From: Cellulomonas algicola
GTDB taxonomy: Bacteria; Actinomycetota; Actinomycetes; Actinomycetales; Cellulomonadaceae
Direction: 5' to 3'
Assembly: GCF_003851725.1 (NCBI RefSeq)
Contig: NZ_BHYL01000059.1
Coordinates: 21,013-85,012 of the forward strand
DNA length: 64,000 bases
The notes beneath the pieces are model-generated. The model had not been told where the DNA came from, ran no database searches, and was given only the letters and a program-made list of their open reading frames with translations. The position numbers and the translations under genes are program-made. Shown here piece after piece: positions 1 through 9,271 of the stretch. Numbering within the stretch: the first letter of the stretch is position 1; each line of letters starts with the position of its first letter.

Positions 1-263
1 CTCAGCTTGCGAGTCAGGTGCGCGAGGTCGACGCGTCGCCGTGCGTGCGCCTTCAGCGGCGTGTTCCCTGTGAGTGACTGGCCGGCGCTTCGTTCCTCCG
101 CCGACGCGGGCGCCGTGACGGTGATGAACCCTTCGACCATGTGGATGTCGCCGCGCCTGTCGCCCGCGTCTGCTACGGCGGCCCACAGCCAGAGCAGGTC
201 GTCATCGACGAAGCGTGTGACGTCCAGCGCGGCGCAGTCCTGCTGGCAGACACGACAGGTCAC
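1..263 (-). CDS. jetD: Wadjet JetD-like protein (DUF2399/TIGR02679 type), N-terminal 87 residues only
   Basis: The gene runs off the left edge of the window, so only its first 87 codons are present. A GTG start overlaps the jetC stop in a GTGA arrangement, so it is translationally coupled as the fourth gene of the jet operon. The visible protein opens with a Cys-rich stretch (VTCRVCQQDC) and continues with a DDDLLWLWAAVADAGDRRGD segment and an RRVDLAHLTRKL segment that resemble the N-terminal half of TIGR02679/DUF2399 proteins. In Wadjet systems JetD is the toprim/topoisomerase-VI-like nuclease subunit that cuts circular DNA extruded by the SMC-like complex. The catalytic part is outside the window, so the family call rests on position and the N-terminal fragment. 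The Cys cluster at the very start may be a small zinc site or may mean the true start lies slightly downstream. Confidence 0.75.
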   Translation of the reverse strand, partial: MTCRVCQQDCAALDVTRFVDDDLLWLWAAVADAGDRRGDIHMVEGFITVTAPASAEERSAGQSLTGNTPLKAHARRRVDLAHLTRKL

Positions 264-3200
264 GAGAGCATCCAGGAGTCTGGGTCCCCGTTGAGCAGTT
301 CGGTGCCACGCAGGACGCTGCGCGTCTCGATGACGGTCCCGTCGCTGGCACGCTCCAAGTCCCACGCGTCGACTCCGTCGGTGGCACCGGGCGCGCCGTC
401 CCACCCGAAGCTCGTGCACACCAGGTCGAGGTCGAGTTCGGCGATGTAGCGCGCCAGCCCACCTCGGCCGTGCGGGTCGACCTCGGCGGGGACCTCGTCG
501 AGCACGAGAACGCGCGCCGCCGCTGGGCCGAGCTTGTCGTACGCCGCGGCAGCCGCGGCGACCATCGGGGCCAGCGTGATGAGTCGCGCCTCACCGGTCG
601 ACACACCGATGCGGTTGCTCCACCGGGTCGGCTCCTGGTTGTTGCGCGTGATCACGTAGTGCACGGAGACCCAGCTGCGGACGTCGACCGCGTTCAGGAC
701 CTGCTCCTCGAGGGTGGCGCCGTCGTTCGAGCGGATCAGCTGGTCGAGAGCGTCCCGCAGGGTCTCGGACTCTTGGTCGGTGCGCTCGTGAACGGACTTG
801 CGGCACGCAAGCTGGTACACCGTCCAGACCGCGTCGCCGAGCACGTCGTGGTCCTTGATGTCGACCCGGATCTGGACGCCGACGCCGGATGACGCCGTGG
901 TGCGCGCCATCATCTTGTTCACGTCGTTGACCCAGTCGCGCATTGTGGTCCACGCGACGGAGATCGCCTTGGGCAGCGTGCCGAGGACGAACGTCTCGAG
1001 CGCCTCACGCTCCTGTTCGTTGACGGCCCGCTGGGCGCGCTCGCGCCGCTGCATGGCGAGCGTCGCCGCCTGGTGTGGGGTGTACGGGTGGCTGTCGAAC
1101 GTGACCACATACGTCTCGACTCCGTGGTCCTCGCTGTTGTCGATCTGCCATGTGCCCTGGAGCGCAGCCCGTGCGACGTCGCGAGCGTTGCGCAGCACGA
1201 CCCCGCTGGTCTGGGGGCGGTCCTGGGTCGCTGTCTCCAGGGCCGCCAGCAACGTGTCGTCGTCCACGTCTGTCCCGGCCCTCGTCGTGGGTAGGACCGC
1301 CCGGGCGACGCCGGCGACGGCGAGGGCGGCGCGCACGTCTGCCATGGTCTTCTGGACGGCCGGTTCCGCCTCGGTGACCTTCGCCTCGGCGGCCGCGAGC
1401 AGCGCGGTCGCACTTCCGGCCTGAACATCTCTTTCCGCCTTGGTCGTGCGTGCCCCGGTCAGCTTGGTCGCCAGTGACCGCAGCTCCTGCTCGAGCCGCT
1501 GCACCTCCTGACGTGCGGCGTCGGCCGCGATGCCGATCTGGCTGCGTGCCTGCTCGTGCCTGATGGCGCAGGTGTGCGCTTCACCGTGGGTGGTGCGGGC
1601 CTCGTCGATCAGCTCGACGGCCTCACGTCGGCGCTCCTGTGCGTCGGCGGCTTCGGTGAGCAGATCGGTGAACGTGTCCAGTAGTCGAGGGATCGGCTGG
1701 CCGGCGGCCCGCAGTGCCCGGGCGGTTGACTCTCCGCTGACCCGCAGCGCGACCAACGCAGGTTTCGACGCGGGCAGGCCGGCGGCCTCGGTGCGGCCGA
1801 CCCATAGGCGAAGCGCACCGGTGGCGGCTTCTCGCAACTGCTCAGCTTCAAGACTGCGGCTGTGCGCCCGGGCCGAGAGGGCCGAGTGCGCACTCGCCGA
1901 GGCGGCCCTGCGAGCTTCAGCGGCGACGAGGGCCGTGAGCGTGGGAGCCTGCTCGATCCGGCGCTCCACCTGGCGGGCCTTGCCGGTGAGGTCACGCGCG
2001 TTGGAGGCATGCGTGGCGGCCTGCGCACGCAGGTGGAGAGCTTCTGCTCGAAGCTCCGCGGCGCGTGCGAGCGCTGCGGTGCGGCGTGCGTGCGCACCCA
2101 CGAACTGCGCGGTCGGGACGGGGCTCGGCGCGGCCGCCACCATGGGCCCGCTGCGGAAGTGGCCGTCGCGGGTAATGACCAGGCCAGCCGTGTCGAGGTC
2201 GTCGAACCCGATCCTCTCCAGGACAGCTGCAGCGGTGGCCGCCTGTGGATGGTTCGGGTCGACGCCGAGCACCGCGGCGAGGTTCGGGTGGACCGGTGGC
2301 TGGTCGGTGCGGACCGTCCACGACCCGGCCTGCGCACCGTCCGGGATGAGGTGCGCGCCTAGGACGCCGGCCGACCCGAGAGCCCATTCGACCGCGTCGC
2401 GCTCGTCGCTGCTCATGATGATGTCGGGCGCCCACGTCAGTGCCGCCCCGAGGAGTTCGTCCTGGGGTCGCGCATCGGCCCACGCCGGGCGCGGCAGGTC
2501 GGTGAGCTTGCCGTCCTCGAACTCCTGCGCCTGACGGTCGCGTTCGTCGGCGTCGTCCAGGGCACGCTGCCGGGCGTCGTCCTCGCCGCTCGCTCGCGCG
2601 CGCAGCCCGGCGGCGAGGGTCGCCGCCCGCGTCTGGGAGTACGTCAGCCAGGCGGCGACCTGCTGGTGAGCGGCGCTGGGCTCCATCGAGGTCAGCTCGT
2701 CGACGTCCTGCGTGCCCCAGCCGGCCTGTTCCGCGTGGGGGGCGATCAGGTCGACGTTGTCCTGCGCCCATTCGCGCAGGTTGGCCGCCAGGGCCGTCTG
2801 GGCCGCCTGTGTGTCCTTGACGGCCTGCGACAGGTGACGTGCGGCATCGTCGGCCTGAGCGGCCAGTTGTGCGGCGTCGCGCTCGGCTGCGCCTGCCGTG
2901 GCATCGGCGGTCTCGACATCCTCGAAGTCGGTCAGCGCGAGGCTGGCACGTTCGGCGTCGACCTCGGCCTGGTTCGCGCGCCTGGCCCAGTCGTCAGCTG
3001 CCTCCCTCAGCGTCTTCGGGTCGGCGTCGAGAATGACGTCCGAGATGTGGTCGAGCGTGGCGTCGCCGACGTCACCGATGGGCGCCGTTGTCAGACCGAC
3101 CGTCACGTTGGCGCCGGCAGCGTGCGGGTCGGCGTTCTGTGCTGACGCCACGGCGTGCGTGAGCTCTGCGGCGGCGCTGTTGGACTGCCGGATCAGCCGG

Positions 3201-4387
3201 GCGGCTTGCTTGTTGACCGTCGAGATGGCGCTACGCGCGGCGGTCAGTGCGGCGCCGGCGAGGCGCCGCGCTGAGTCCGCCTGGATCGCCAGACCGGCGA
3301 TCCGCTCGCTGTCCTTGTACGCCTCGGACGCGATGAGGACGCTGTGGCGCGCCTCGTCCTCTGCGATGTGCTCCTCAAGGTTCGTGATCTCGCGCTGAGC
3401 TGCCTCGACGGCGTCCCGGGCGCTCTTGTCCTTGGTCTTGGCTTCGGCCAGGGAGCGCGTGGCCCGCTTCAGGTCGCTCACAGCGGTTCGCGCCAGGCGG
3501 GCACGTTCCGCAGCGACGGTCGACATCCGGTTCGCCCACGTGTCGGAGAACCGCACCAGGTCGTCAGCGTTGCGCTGCTCCAGCTCGTACGCCTCCCGGG
3601 TCGCCTTCGATGCGTCCAAGGCGCTGGCGGTGTCCGCAATGACCTGGGAGGCCACGGTGGGCAGGGCAGCCCGCAACGCGTCCGCAGCCTCACGGTGGTT
3701 CGTGTTCGCCAGCAGCGCCGGGTTGCGCACGATGCGCAGCCGGGCAGTCATCGCCTTGACCTGCTCGACGGACGCGCCGTCAAGCACGGTGTTGCCGAGG
3801 TGCGCGACGTAGCTGTCGTGCTCGTTGCGGTCCCAGACTGTGCCGCCGAGCCGCTGCACGGCCTCGCGAAACGTGTCCAGCCCGAGCGCCTCACCGGCGC
3901 TGGTCGTGAGCTCCAGGTCGTGCCCGCGGCCGGGCACGCCGGGCACCACGAACGGGTACACGACGACGGCCGGCGAGCTCTTCTCGGAGTACTGCATGCG
4001 GACACCGAAACTCAGCGTCTGTTCTGCGCCGGGCGAGGTGAACGTCAGCCACGCGTATCCGTACTGCTTCTTGCCCTTGCGGTCGGCGCGCGTTCCGCCC
4101 ATCAGGAGGCTGAGGGTCGTGGTGCGGTTGCGGCCGGCGCGCAGCTGGTTGGCGTCCAGGTCGTACAGGTAGGTCATCAGCGCCTCGAGCAACGTCGTCT
4201 TGCCGGTGCCGTTGGGGCCGCGCAGCAGGATGCGGCCGGACGGTGCGCTGAGGGTCATCGGGCCGAAGTCCCACACGTTGTCGACGCCAGCGCCGGTCAG
4301 ATGCCAGCGCCGGTCGAACCGCTCCGGGTCTCCGGACGGCAGCGTGACGTACTTCTCGAAGAGATCCGGGTCGATCTCGAGGCTCAC
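260..4387 (-). CDS. jetC: Wadjet JetC: SMC/MukB-like ATPase (TIGR02680 family)
   Basis: A 1375-residue SMC-like ATPase, the motor of the Wadjet plasmid-restriction complex. Walker A is GPNGTGKT at residues 57-64, close to the N-terminus. The ABC signature (STGEARLITL, about residue 1264) and Walker B (RVLVLDEV, about residue 1294) lie within the last 115 residues. The roughly 1,200 residues between are Ala/Glu/Arg-rich, predicted coiled coil broken by a central hinge-like region, as in MukB and SbcC. The length fits the family (about 1,300-1,400). The GTG start overlaps the jetB stop (GTGA), and its own stop overlaps the jetD start. Known biology: Wadjet complexes extrude and cleave circular plasmid DNA. 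The set TIGR02677-TIGR02680 is usually classed as type III Wadjet; I give the subtype from memory and hold it loosely. No inactivating lesion is visible. Confidence 0.92.
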   Translation of the reverse strand: MSLEIDPDLFEKYVTLPSGDPERFDRRWHLTGAGVDNVWDFGPMTLSAPSGRILLRGPNGTGKTTLLEALMTYLYDLDANQLRAGRNRTTTLSLLMGGTRADRKGKKQYGYAWLTFTSPGAEQTLSFGVRMQYSEKSSPAVVVYPFVVPGVPGRGHDLELTTSAGEALGLDTFREAVQRLGGTVWDRNEHDSYVAHLGNTVLDGASVEQVKAMTARLRIVRNPALLANTNHREAADALRAALPTVASQVIADTASALDASKATREAYELEQRNADDLVRFSDTWANRMSTVAAERARLARTAVSDLKRATRSLAEAKTKDKSARDAVEAAQREITNLEEHIAEDEARHSVLIASEAYKDSERIAGLAIQADSARRLAGAALTAARSAISTVNKQAARLIRQSNSAAAELTHAVASAQNADPHAAGANVTVGLTTAPIGDVGDATLDHISDVILDADPKTLREAADDWARRANQAEVDAERASLALTDFEDVETADATAGAAERDAAQLAAQADDAARHLSQAVKDTQAAQTALAANLREWAQDNVDLIAPHAEQAGWGTQDVDELTSMEPSAAHQQVAAWLTYSQTRAATLAAGLRARASGEDDARQRALDDADERDRQAQEFEDGKLTDLPRPAWADARPQDELLGAALTWAPDIIMSSDERDAVEWALGSAGVLGAHLIPDGAQAGSWTVRTDQPPVHPNLAAVLGVDPNHPQAATAAAVLERIGFDDLDTAGLVITRDGHFRSGPMVAAAPSPVPTAQFVGAHARRTAALARAAELRAEALHLRAQAATHASNARDLTGKARQVERRIEQAPTLTALVAAEARRAASASAHSALSARAHSRSLEAEQLREAATGALRLWVGRTEAAGLPASKPALVALRVSGESTARALRAAGQPIPRLLDTFTDLLTEAADAQERRREAVELIDEARTTHGEAHTCAIRHEQARSQIGIAADAARQEVQRLEQELRSLATKLTGARTTKAERDVQAGSATALLAAAEAKVTEAEPAVQKTMADVRAALAVAGVARAVLPTTRAGTDVDDDTLLAALETATQDRPQTSGVVLRNARDVARAALQGTWQIDNSEDHGVETYVVTFDSHPYTPHQAATLAMQRRERAQRAVNEQEREALETFVLGTLPKAISVAWTTMRDWVNDVNKMMARTTASSGVGVQIRVDIKDHDVLGDAVWTVYQLACRKSVHERTDQESETLRDALDQLIRSNDGATLEEQVLNAVDVRSWVSVHYVITRNNQEPTRWSNRIGVSTGEARLITLAPMVAAAAAAYDKLGPAAARVLVLDEVPAEVDPHGRGGLARYIAELDLDLVCTSFGWDGAPGATDGVDAWDLERASDGTVIETRSVLRGTELLNGDPDSWMLS

Positions 4388-5580
4388 AGCAGCGTCTCCT
4401 GAGGCTGGTCAGATGCTGTCCGGTCGATGGGTGCCCGTTCGGTGCGGGCGCGCGGCGGCGCCGGTCGTGACTTCCAGCGGCCGGTCGCGGGGGAGAACTT
4501 CCACGTGCCGTCGACGTGCAGCAGGTTGAGCGGGACCAGCAGCGCCTTGATCTTGCTGGCGAGCAGGTGGGGGTTGGCGGCGTCCTCGGCCGCCCACGCG
4601 GGGTTGGTGGCGGCGAGCTCGGCGAGAATCTCGGTGACCTGCGCGTAGGTGACCTGCCGCCACCCGGTCCACCCCTCGACGGCGTCACCTCCAGCTGCGA
4701 CGAGGTCGCACAGGTCGAGCGCAGCCTGCGCGACCGTCCCGACACCCGGAAGGACCTGAGGTCCAAGCTCGCGGGGGTACCGGAAGGACTCGGCAGGCAC
4801 GACCCACGCGAGGCCCTCTTCGCGCCGTTCCCGGTACAGGGCGAACGCGGCGGCGAGCGCTCGCGAGTCACGGTCACCGGCGCGCCGGCGGAGCCAGTCC
4901 GCCTCGTCAGGGTCGAGCTCGATGGTGTGGATGACGGCCTCGTCGAGAACGCGACGTCGCATCCGGCGCATGTCGTCGTTCTCACGTCGCAGGTCGCTGA
5001 GGAAGGTGTGCGGGTCGTCGAGCGGGTCCGTGAGGCTGAAGTTGGCGATGAGGTGCAGCAGGCGCTGGTGGTGGATGGCCACGAGAACCTCAGGGTCGTC
5101 GCTGGCCGCGTAGTCGTCGCTGTTGCCGTCCTTCTCCTCCAGGACGCCGCGGTCGTACAGCTCACGCAGACCGGCCAGCAGCGCGCGCCGTTCGGTGATG
5201 TCGCCGGTTACGGGGACACCTGCGGTGGCGGCTGCTTCGTGGGCGGCGACGGCGATGGCACCGAGCCGCTCCAGGGGGCGTAGCCGTTCGGCGCCGGCCG
5301 CGATGAGGAACATCCACGTGTGGGCGGCGGCCCTCAGTCCCGAGGACGACAGATGCGCGGGCGGGGCGGTCTTGCGCAGGCGCACGAAGTCGCGCGCGAT
5401 GGTGATCTGCCAGCCGAGCCTGCTGAACGTGTCCTTGATGACCTTCTCGTGGCGGCGGATCGTGGCGATCTGCTCGTCATCGCGTCCGGCGACGAGCCAC
5501 GGGTTCAGCATCAGCCGGCGCAGGACGGCGGCGATCTCCATCGAGGCATTCGGGTTGTACACGTCGAGGCGCTCGGTCAT
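4384..5580 (-). CDS. jetB: Wadjet JetB-like subunit (DUF2398/TIGR02678 type)
   Basis: A 398-residue protein in the second position of the jet operon, where the MukE-like accessory subunit is found. It begins MTERLDVYNPNASMEIAAVL, followed by an RRLMLNPWLVAGRDDEQIA segment and an FSRLGWQITIARDFVRLRK segment, the pattern expected for DUF2398 proteins. A winged-helix-rich middle and an alkaline C-terminus (KSRPAPPRARTERAP) follow. The ATG start lies in an ATGA overlap with the jetA stop, and the stop overlaps the jetC GTG start. In Wadjet, JetA and JetB bind the JetC ATPase heads and kleisin-like regions. No catalytic motif is expected or seen. The family call is from recognition of sequence and gene order, and no search was run. 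Confidence 0.85.
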   Translation of the reverse strand: MTERLDVYNPNASMEIAAVLRRLMLNPWLVAGRDDEQIATIRRHEKVIKDTFSRLGWQITIARDFVRLRKTAPPAHLSSSGLRAAAHTWMFLIAAGAERLRPLERLGAIAVAAHEAAATAGVPVTGDITERRALLAGLRELYDRGVLEEKDGNSDDYAASDDPEVLVAIHHQRLLHLIANFSLTDPLDDPHTFLSDLRRENDDMRRMRRRVLDEAVIHTIELDPDEADWLRRRAGDRDSRALAAAFALYRERREEGLAWVVPAESFRYPRELGPQVLPGVGTVAQAALDLCDLVAAGGDAVEGWTGWRQVTYAQVTEILAELAATNPAWAAEDAANPHLLASKIKALLVPLNLLHVDGTWKFSPATGRWKSRPAPPRARTERAPIDRTASDQPQETLL

Positions 5581-7109
5581 GACGTCCTCTCAGCTGACGC
5601 CAGCTCGTTGCCTCGGGTGGTTCGCGGAGCGCGACCCGGCAGGTGGAAGGTCACGGTGTGGTTCGGCAAGATGGCCCGCCATCCCGGCCCGCAGATGACC
5701 GCGTCGGTGCCGGCAGCAGCAATCGTGCAGGCCAGCCCATCGCTGGTACCGGTGCGCGAGCGCGTGCTGGTCGACACACGCCCGCGGATCGCTGCAAGCA
5801 CGGCGGCGTGGGCGAGATGGGCGGCTGTGTGGGTGAGCTCCTGCCCGGGACGGGCACTGAGGATCTCGCGAAGCGCACGCAGGTGCTCCAAGCGTCGCAG
5901 CTCCTGCCGGGCGGCGATCTCGGCGCGGGCGTCTGCGGCATCGCGTGGTGCGGCGGCACGGCCTCGGCTCCCCGTGCGGGCAGTGCGCCGCAAGTTCTCC
6001 GGGACGGCGATCTGCGGCCCGGTGCGCCAGGACGGGACACGGTCGATGGTGTCGTCCTCGTCAGGGGCGCCGTAGAGCTTGCGCCACGGGTGGTCGCCGA
6101 GCGTGGCCGCTGCCAGCTGCTCGGCAAGCGCCGGGTGCGCGTGGCATGCGCGCGCGAGGGCGAGCGCTCGTGCACGGGTGGTCCCCTGCTCGCTGGAGCT
6201 CGTCAGCCGTCGGACGTTGGCATGCAGCGTGGGAATGGCTCGCACGAGACGCTTCACGAACCGTGCGACGCGGCCGTCGGTCTGGTCGCACCACGCGTCC
6301 AGGTCGTGCCACTCGCTGGCGGCACCGCCACGCGCGGCCCGGATGGCGCCGGCGCGGATCTTGTCGGCGTCGGGTGAGGCGGTGACGGACGCGTCGGCGA
6401 GCTGGTCGAAGCGGGGTCGGAGCTCGTCGAGAGCGGCGCGCGCCCGGGCGACGCCTCGTTCCAGGTGCATGGCGGCGCGGGTCGCGTACTCGACGAGCAG
6501 CCCCTTGAGCTCGTCGGTGGTCTGGGTGTCAAGGTCGTACCGTTCGGCCATCGCAACGATCGCGTCTTCAGCCGCGACGACGCCGGAGTCGAGGTTCTCC
6601 AGCGCGTCGAACGCAGCACGCACGTGACTGGCGACGGCGGGGATGTCCCGGAGTTGCCCGTCGCGGCTCATCGTGGCGAGCACCTCGAGAGCGGTAACCA
6701 GCGTGTTCAGGTTGGTGATCGGGATCTCGCGCAGCACCTGCTGGGTTCGCATGTCGGCGTACAAGCGATGGACACGCCGCCCAGGCCCCGTGATGGCGTA
6801 GCGGAAGTTGCGAGCGAGAAGTTGGGCGGCGGCGCGGGCATCGGACGGGTCCGGCCGGCCGGTCACCGCCCGCCACCGCTGGAGGCTTTCCAGGCGTCGC
6901 ACAACGGCGTCGTCGTCGAGGGTGATCTCCTGCGTGCGCAGCCGGGCGACGATCTGGGTTGGCCGCAGGTCGTCAACGGCCGCCTCAAGGACATCGAGAA
7001 TGGCGGCGTACTCATCGGCGTGCTCGCTGAGCCAATACGCGACGACCGAGCGGCCGTCGTCCACGGCGATGATGACGCTCTCGCTCGAAGCGGCCGCCTC
7101 GCTGGTCAC
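5577..7109 (-). CDS. jetA: Wadjet JetA-like kleisin subunit (DUF2397/TIGR02677 type)
   Basis: First gene of the jet operon, 510 residues. A GTG start is preceded at good spacing by TGAGGA (minus strand). The N-terminal part (AYWLSEHADEYAAILDVLEA, then repeated helix-turn segments with RRLESLQRWRAVTGRPD) looks like the winged-helix N-domain of MukF-like kleisins. The middle is long and helical with many Arg/Glu, and the C-terminal about 100 residues are a small beta-rich domain ending in an Arg-rich tail. In Wadjet this subunit closes the SMC ring and recruits JetB. The operon is jetA-jetB-jetC-jetD with 4-base overlaps at every junction, so all four proteins are probably made in fixed ratio. 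A weak inverted repeat just upstream may be its operator. Confidence 0.87.
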   Translation of the reverse strand: MTSEAAASSESVIIAVDDGRSVVAYWLSEHADEYAAILDVLEAAVDDLRPTQIVARLRTQEITLDDDAVVRRLESLQRWRAVTGRPDPSDARAAAQLLARNFRYAITGPGRRVHRLYADMRTQQVLREIPITNLNTLVTALEVLATMSRDGQLRDIPAVASHVRAAFDALENLDSGVVAAEDAIVAMAERYDLDTQTTDELKGLLVEYATRAAMHLERGVARARAALDELRPRFDQLADASVTASPDADKIRAGAIRAARGGAASEWHDLDAWCDQTDGRVARFVKRLVRAIPTLHANVRRLTSSSEQGTTRARALALARACHAHPALAEQLAAATLGDHPWRKLYGAPDEDDTIDRVPSWRTGPQIAVPENLRRTARTGSRGRAAAPRDAADARAEIAARQELRRLEHLRALREILSARPGQELTHTAAHLAHAAVLAAIRGRVSTSTRSRTGTSDGLACTIAAAGTDAVICGPGWRAILPNHTVTFHLPGRAPRTTRGNELASAERTS

Positions 7110-7754
7110 GGGTCCTCACGGGATTGTCGATCAGTTGTCTGGAAGGTACTCGCAGCCCCCGACAACTACATCGGCATGCAGGGCCAGCACCGTTACTGGC
7201 TCGCCAGGTCAGGATGAGGAATGCGCTGACCGTCCTCATGATCTCGGCCCCTCGCAGCGACCGAACGACCGCCGTGAGGTGAGCGCCGGATGGAGTCAGC
7301 AACGCGTTGGCCGCGTTGAGCGACGACCGCGACGTTCACAGGTCGACTGCCGTTCGGTCTGCTGCTGTCGTAGATGGTGGCGATAGAGGAGTCCCGAGAG
7401 GACGCACCCCGTTCGACACCGACCGGCCGGTCTTCCGTGCGGGGTTCGTGCTCTAGGTGTGGCTCCCACAGCCACGCGTGCCGGTGTCTTGCGCTCGGCC
7501 GAATGGCGGCGGGGGGGCGGTGAGATGGGCTCCCGCTCGTGTGGTGACTCCGACCGGCGCCATAGCAGCACAGCATCGCGGATCGAATGGCCATTGTGAC
7601 GCCTGGAGACAGCACGTCGTGCCGGAGGGTCCTCTTGCAACGCGAGTTATTTTGGCGGGCGCGGAGGAATGGCAACTACCACCTCGTTGCGGCCCACTGT
7701 CAGAGTCTGGCGATAGAATGGCGTCGACACTGATCGATGGAGGGCGGTGACGAA
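7110..7754. other. Intergenic region between divergent jet and kwa operons
   Basis: About 645 bases lie between the two defence operons. No reading frame here has a ribosome binding site, recognisable product or coding-like composition. The region must hold both divergent promoters. A possible kwaA -10 element (TAGAAT, 7714-7719) is the only promoter-like hexamer I noticed, and it has no convincing -35 partner. Nothing else was seen. Confidence 0.5.
7133..7167. promoter_or_regulatory. Inverted repeat upstream of the jet operon
   Basis: AGTTGTC (7133-7139) and GACAACT (7161-7167) form perfect 7-base arms with 21 bases between them. The pair sits 24 bases upstream of the jetA GTG start, where an operator would lie. 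A dedicated regulator is not encoded next to it. The assignment is inference from position and symmetry only. Confidence 0.3.
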
Positions 7755-8282
7755 GTGCTGCGTGCAAGACTCTTTCTCATTTCTTACGTACCGCTGCTGT
7801 GGATCATCGCGCTGCAGCATTGGCCGACCGGCGTCAACGACTGGACGGGTTACCTGCCAACCAGCGGCGTACTCGCACTGAGCGTGATTGGACTGGGTGA
7901 TGCGTTCAACCTGACGCTCGCCCCCGCGCGCCTCGGAGTCCTCCCAGTCCGAATCGAAAACGTCACGGATGAGGGAGCGAACGCTGCCGCGTACCTCGTG
8001 ACCTACCTGCTGCCGTTCGTCTCCGTCAGCCTCGACGAGTGGAATGCGTGGGCCGCGCACGCCGTCTTCTTTATCGTGCTGTTCATCATCTTCGTCCGGT
8101 CAAACTTCGGGCTGATCAACCCAACGATGTACCTGCTCGGCTGGAAGGTTATCCAGGCTGACATTCTCGCTGGCGAATGGGGCGGACATACTCGCCGTGT
8201 CACGCTCCTCGCGAAGGAGATCCCGCCGCCTGGTAACGTGCGAGTTCGGAAGATGGCAGGTGGGTTTCGGCTCGAGGAGTGA
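7755..8282 (+). CDS. kwaA: Kiwa system membrane protein KwaA
   Basis: A membrane protein of 175 residues, if the GTG at 7755 is used; GGAGGG lies 9 bases upstream. An in-frame ATG at 7737 would add six residues but has no ribosome binding site. Four hydrophobic segments are visible: near the start (LFLISYVPLLWIIAL), around GVLALSVIGLGDAFNLTLA, AYLVTYLLPFVSVS and HAVFFIVLFIIFVRS. A cytoplasmic-looking tail follows (TRRVTLLAKEIPPPG). KwaA proteins are four-helix membrane proteins always encoded before kwaB. Here the stop overlaps the kwaB start (GTGA). Published work describes KwaA as the membrane sensor of phage attachment that assembles with KwaB. KwaA is poorly conserved, so the call rests mostly on topology plus the recognisable KwaB partner. 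Confidence 0.8.
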   Translation: MLRARLFLISYVPLLWIIALQHWPTGVNDWTGYLPTSGVLALSVIGLGDAFNLTLAPARLGVLPVRIENVTDEGANAAAYLVTYLLPFVSVSLDEWNAWAAHAVFFIVLFIIFVRSNFGLINPTMYLLGWKVIQADILAGEWGGHTRRVTLLAKEIPPPGNVRVRKMAGGFRLEE

Positions 8283-9271
8283 GCGGGCGAATGAACGGTG
8301 ATGCAGCGCCGGACTGGACGGGCGTCGAACTTGCGGGCGACCCGACGATGTTCATCGGATGGCGCAGGTCGAACAAGCGCCTTGAAGCTCGTCGCGTGAG
8401 CCTCCACGAGGACACGTTCGAAGCGCTGCACGAGATCGGCGCGGCTGCGATCAGTCAACTACGGACGATGAGAGGACTTCCGTACTCGCCCTACGTGCAC
8501 CCCGAGCTTGGTGAGGAGTACATCTATCTGCCGCTCGCCGCCGACGTGCCCGACTCCGACGGGCGTGGAAGCGATCTTGCGGGGCTGTGCCGAAACCTTG
8601 ACGCCGTGCAGGAGATCACCGCCGAGGAGCTGCGCACGCATGACTTCCAGTTCTACGGCATTGCATACGCCAGTGGGGAGAACCTGGTCGCGTTCGTGCG
8701 CAAGAGCAACCCGCGCCGCACGTTGCAGGGGGCGCACAAGTTCTTCAAGTTCAGCGGCTCGCTGAAGCGAGTCGCGCGGCCCGACATCGTGCTGGAAGAC
8801 ACGGTTGATCTCGTCGTCACCCAGCGTGCGTTGGCGGTGTTGCGTTCGTTCTCGTTCGAGATGCTCGCTCCCGACGTTAACTTCTCGGAAGAGAACGTCC
8901 AACGGTATGTCGACGATCTTGTCGGTGCGCTGCAGGGCAAAGTCGTACTCTCCGCGGGGTCCATCGAGGCGCTCAGGGAGGTCAGCGGACGCAAGACATC
9001 ACTGGTAAAGCGGCTTAAGAACCTCCATTCCCGTGCATCGCAACTGCAAATCACGCCCGCATCCGTCCAAGAGATCCTACGAAGGCACGACCTCGCGGAA
9101 GTCGTGCAGTTCGACGCAGACGGCAACGTGGTCCTCAATGTGGAGTCGGTAGAGGTGTTCGTGGACCTACTCGAAGGACGCTACTTCGAACAGGACTTCA
9201 CCGGAGACGCGGTTCGCGCTGACCGCTTCCGTCGCCGGACGGTCCGCTCTTCGCCTCGCGAGGAGGCGTAA
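8279..9271 (+). CDS. kwaB: Kiwa system protein KwaB (DUF4868)
   Basis: A 330-residue soluble protein that I recognise as a DUF4868 family member, the defining domain of KwaB. Diagnostic stretches include YGIAYASGENLVAFVRKSNP (about residues 122-141), then KFFKFSGSLKRVARPDIVLE and LVVTQRALAVLRSFSFEMLA. The length is near that of the E. coli protein (about 315). The GTG start overlaps the kwaA stop; an ATG four codons later is an alternative. Known role: KwaB binds DNA and, with KwaA, blocks phage replication. The C-terminal tail is very basic (RFRRRTVRSSPREEA), consistent with nucleic-acid contact. The pair sits directly beside a Wadjet operon, a typical defence-island arrangement. No truncation or frameshift is visible. 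Confidence 0.85.
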   Translation: MSGRMNGDAAPDWTGVELAGDPTMFIGWRRSNKRLEARRVSLHEDTFEALHEIGAAAISQLRTMRGLPYSPYVHPELGEEYIYLPLAADVPDSDGRGSDLAGLCRNLDAVQEITAEELRTHDFQFYGIAYASGENLVAFVRKSNPRRTLQGAHKFFKFSGSLKRVARPDIVLEDTVDLVVTQRALAVLRSFSFEMLAPDVNFSEENVQRYVDDLVGALQGKVVLSAGSIEALREVSGRKTSLVKRLKNLHSRASQLQITPASVQEILRRHDLAEVVQFDADGNVVLNVESVEVFVDLLEGRYFEQDFTGDAVRADRFRRRTVRSSPREEA

